NCBI GenBank assembly: GCA_023419875.1
Contig: JAEZXM010000441.1
Location: forward strand, 1 to 6,036
Direction of reading: 5' to 3'
DNA length: 6,036 nt
From: Pseudomonadota bacterium
Lineage (GTDB): Bacteria; Myxococcota; Myxococcia; Myxococcales; Anaeromyxobacteraceae
This document shows, in pieces, positions 5,707 to 6,036 of the stretch (position 1 is its first letter; each line of letters starts with the position of its first letter). The notes under the pieces were generated by a model. It had not been told where the DNA came from and ran no database searches. It saw only the letters and a program-made list of their open reading frames with translations. Position numbers and translations under genes: made by a program.

Positions 5707-6036
5707 CTACCGCAGCGCGATGGGGACCTCGACGTGCATGGTGTCCCCGGAGAACTTCGGGAACAGCATGGAGCGCGCCGCGCCCTTCAGGCAGGAGCCG
5801 AGGTCGGCGCCGTTCACCACGACGTCGTCGATGGTGGGGTAGGTCACCGCGCCCGACGGCTGGATGTTGAGGCGCAGCATGATGCGGCGCCCGTCGAGCT
5901 TCACGTCGCCGCCCGCCGCCGCGCGCATGCAGCTGTCGAAGGAGGGCTTCGACGCGCGCAGCACGCCCTCGATCTGCGCCTGGGTGAGCGAGTCCGACTG
6001 CTCCGCCTCGTTCGCCATCGCCACGCGGTCGTCGCG
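5707..6036 (-). CDS. AgmX/PglI-type C-terminal domain protein (N terminus off the window)
   Basis: Only the last 110 codons are visible, ending at TAG (5709-5707). The frame stays open to the right edge. The GTG at 6024-6022 and ATG at 6018-6016 have no ribosome site before them, so this is probably the tail of a longer protein. The pattern runs as follows: LTQAQIEGVLRASKPSFDSCM, then an LDGR..MLRLNIQPSGAV segment, then a GADLGSCLKGAARSMLFPKFSGD segment, ending in a strand (VEVPIAL). This fits, from memory, the AgmX/PglI C-terminal domain of myxobacterial gliding-related and other envelope proteins, which has a TonB-like fold. Two conserved cysteines, encoded at 5929-5931 and 5791-5793, are typical and may form a disulfide. 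In such proteins the N-terminal part is often a zinc-ribbon, FHA or membrane segment, which cannot be judged here. The precise role is unknown. It is convergent with gdhA. Confidence 0.65.
   Translation of the reverse strand, partial: RDDRVAMANEAEQSDSLTQAQIEGVLRASKPSFDSCMRAAAGGDVKLDGRRIMLRLNIQPSGAVTYPTIDDVVVNGADLGSCLKGAARSMLFPKFSGDTMHVEVPIALR

Noticed and set aside
5649..5870. A 73-codon plus-strand frame opposite the AgmX-like gene
   Set aside because: It begins inside the terminator hairpin, has Arg/Pro/Ser-rich shadow composition, and lies antisense to a frame with recognisable domain features.

Overview
The window is very GC-rich DNA with strong G/C preference at third codon positions. 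It most likely comes from a myxobacterium (Myxococcota, possibly Anaeromyxobacter-like). The clade call is an inference from base composition, an Asp-box (FG-GAP/VCBS-type) lipoprotein, and a C-terminal domain of the AgmX/PglI kind at the right edge, which is common in that phylum. No rRNA, tRNA, CRISPR array, insertion sequence or phage gene was seen.

Layout, left to right. (1) The 3' part of aceF, the E2 acetyltransferase of pyruvate dehydrogenase, enters from the left edge and ends at 873. (2) malQ (4-alpha-glucanotransferase, GH77) starts six bases later in the same reading frame, so the two are probably cotranscribed. (3) After 61 bases that end in a perfect 7-bp inverted repeat abutting the start codon comes a 526-residue secreted lipoprotein, predicted to be a beta-propeller with six calcium-binding Asp-box loops. 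(4) A 189-bp intergenic region holds several small palindromes and a 16-bp direct repeat that brackets a possible -10 element. (5) gdhA, a hexameric-type glutamate dehydrogenase, follows with a good ribosome binding site. (6) A strong hairpin lies in the 92-bp gap between gdhA and a convergent gene. (7) The minus-strand gene runs off the right edge; only its C-terminal domain is visible.

How the genes relate: aceF feeds pyruvate into acetyl-CoA, malQ rearranges maltodextrins or glycogen-derived glucans, and gdhA joins 2-oxoglutarate and ammonium. These are all central carbon and nitrogen functions, but only aceF and malQ look physically coupled. The lipoprotein and the AgmX-like protein are envelope proteins of unknown specific role.

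The window reads mainly as ordinary chromosomal housekeeping sequence. I found no convincing new multi-gene system. The points most worth a second look are small: the hairpin touching the lipoprotein start, the 36-bp-spaced direct repeat upstream of gdhA, and unusual residues around the MalQ active site.
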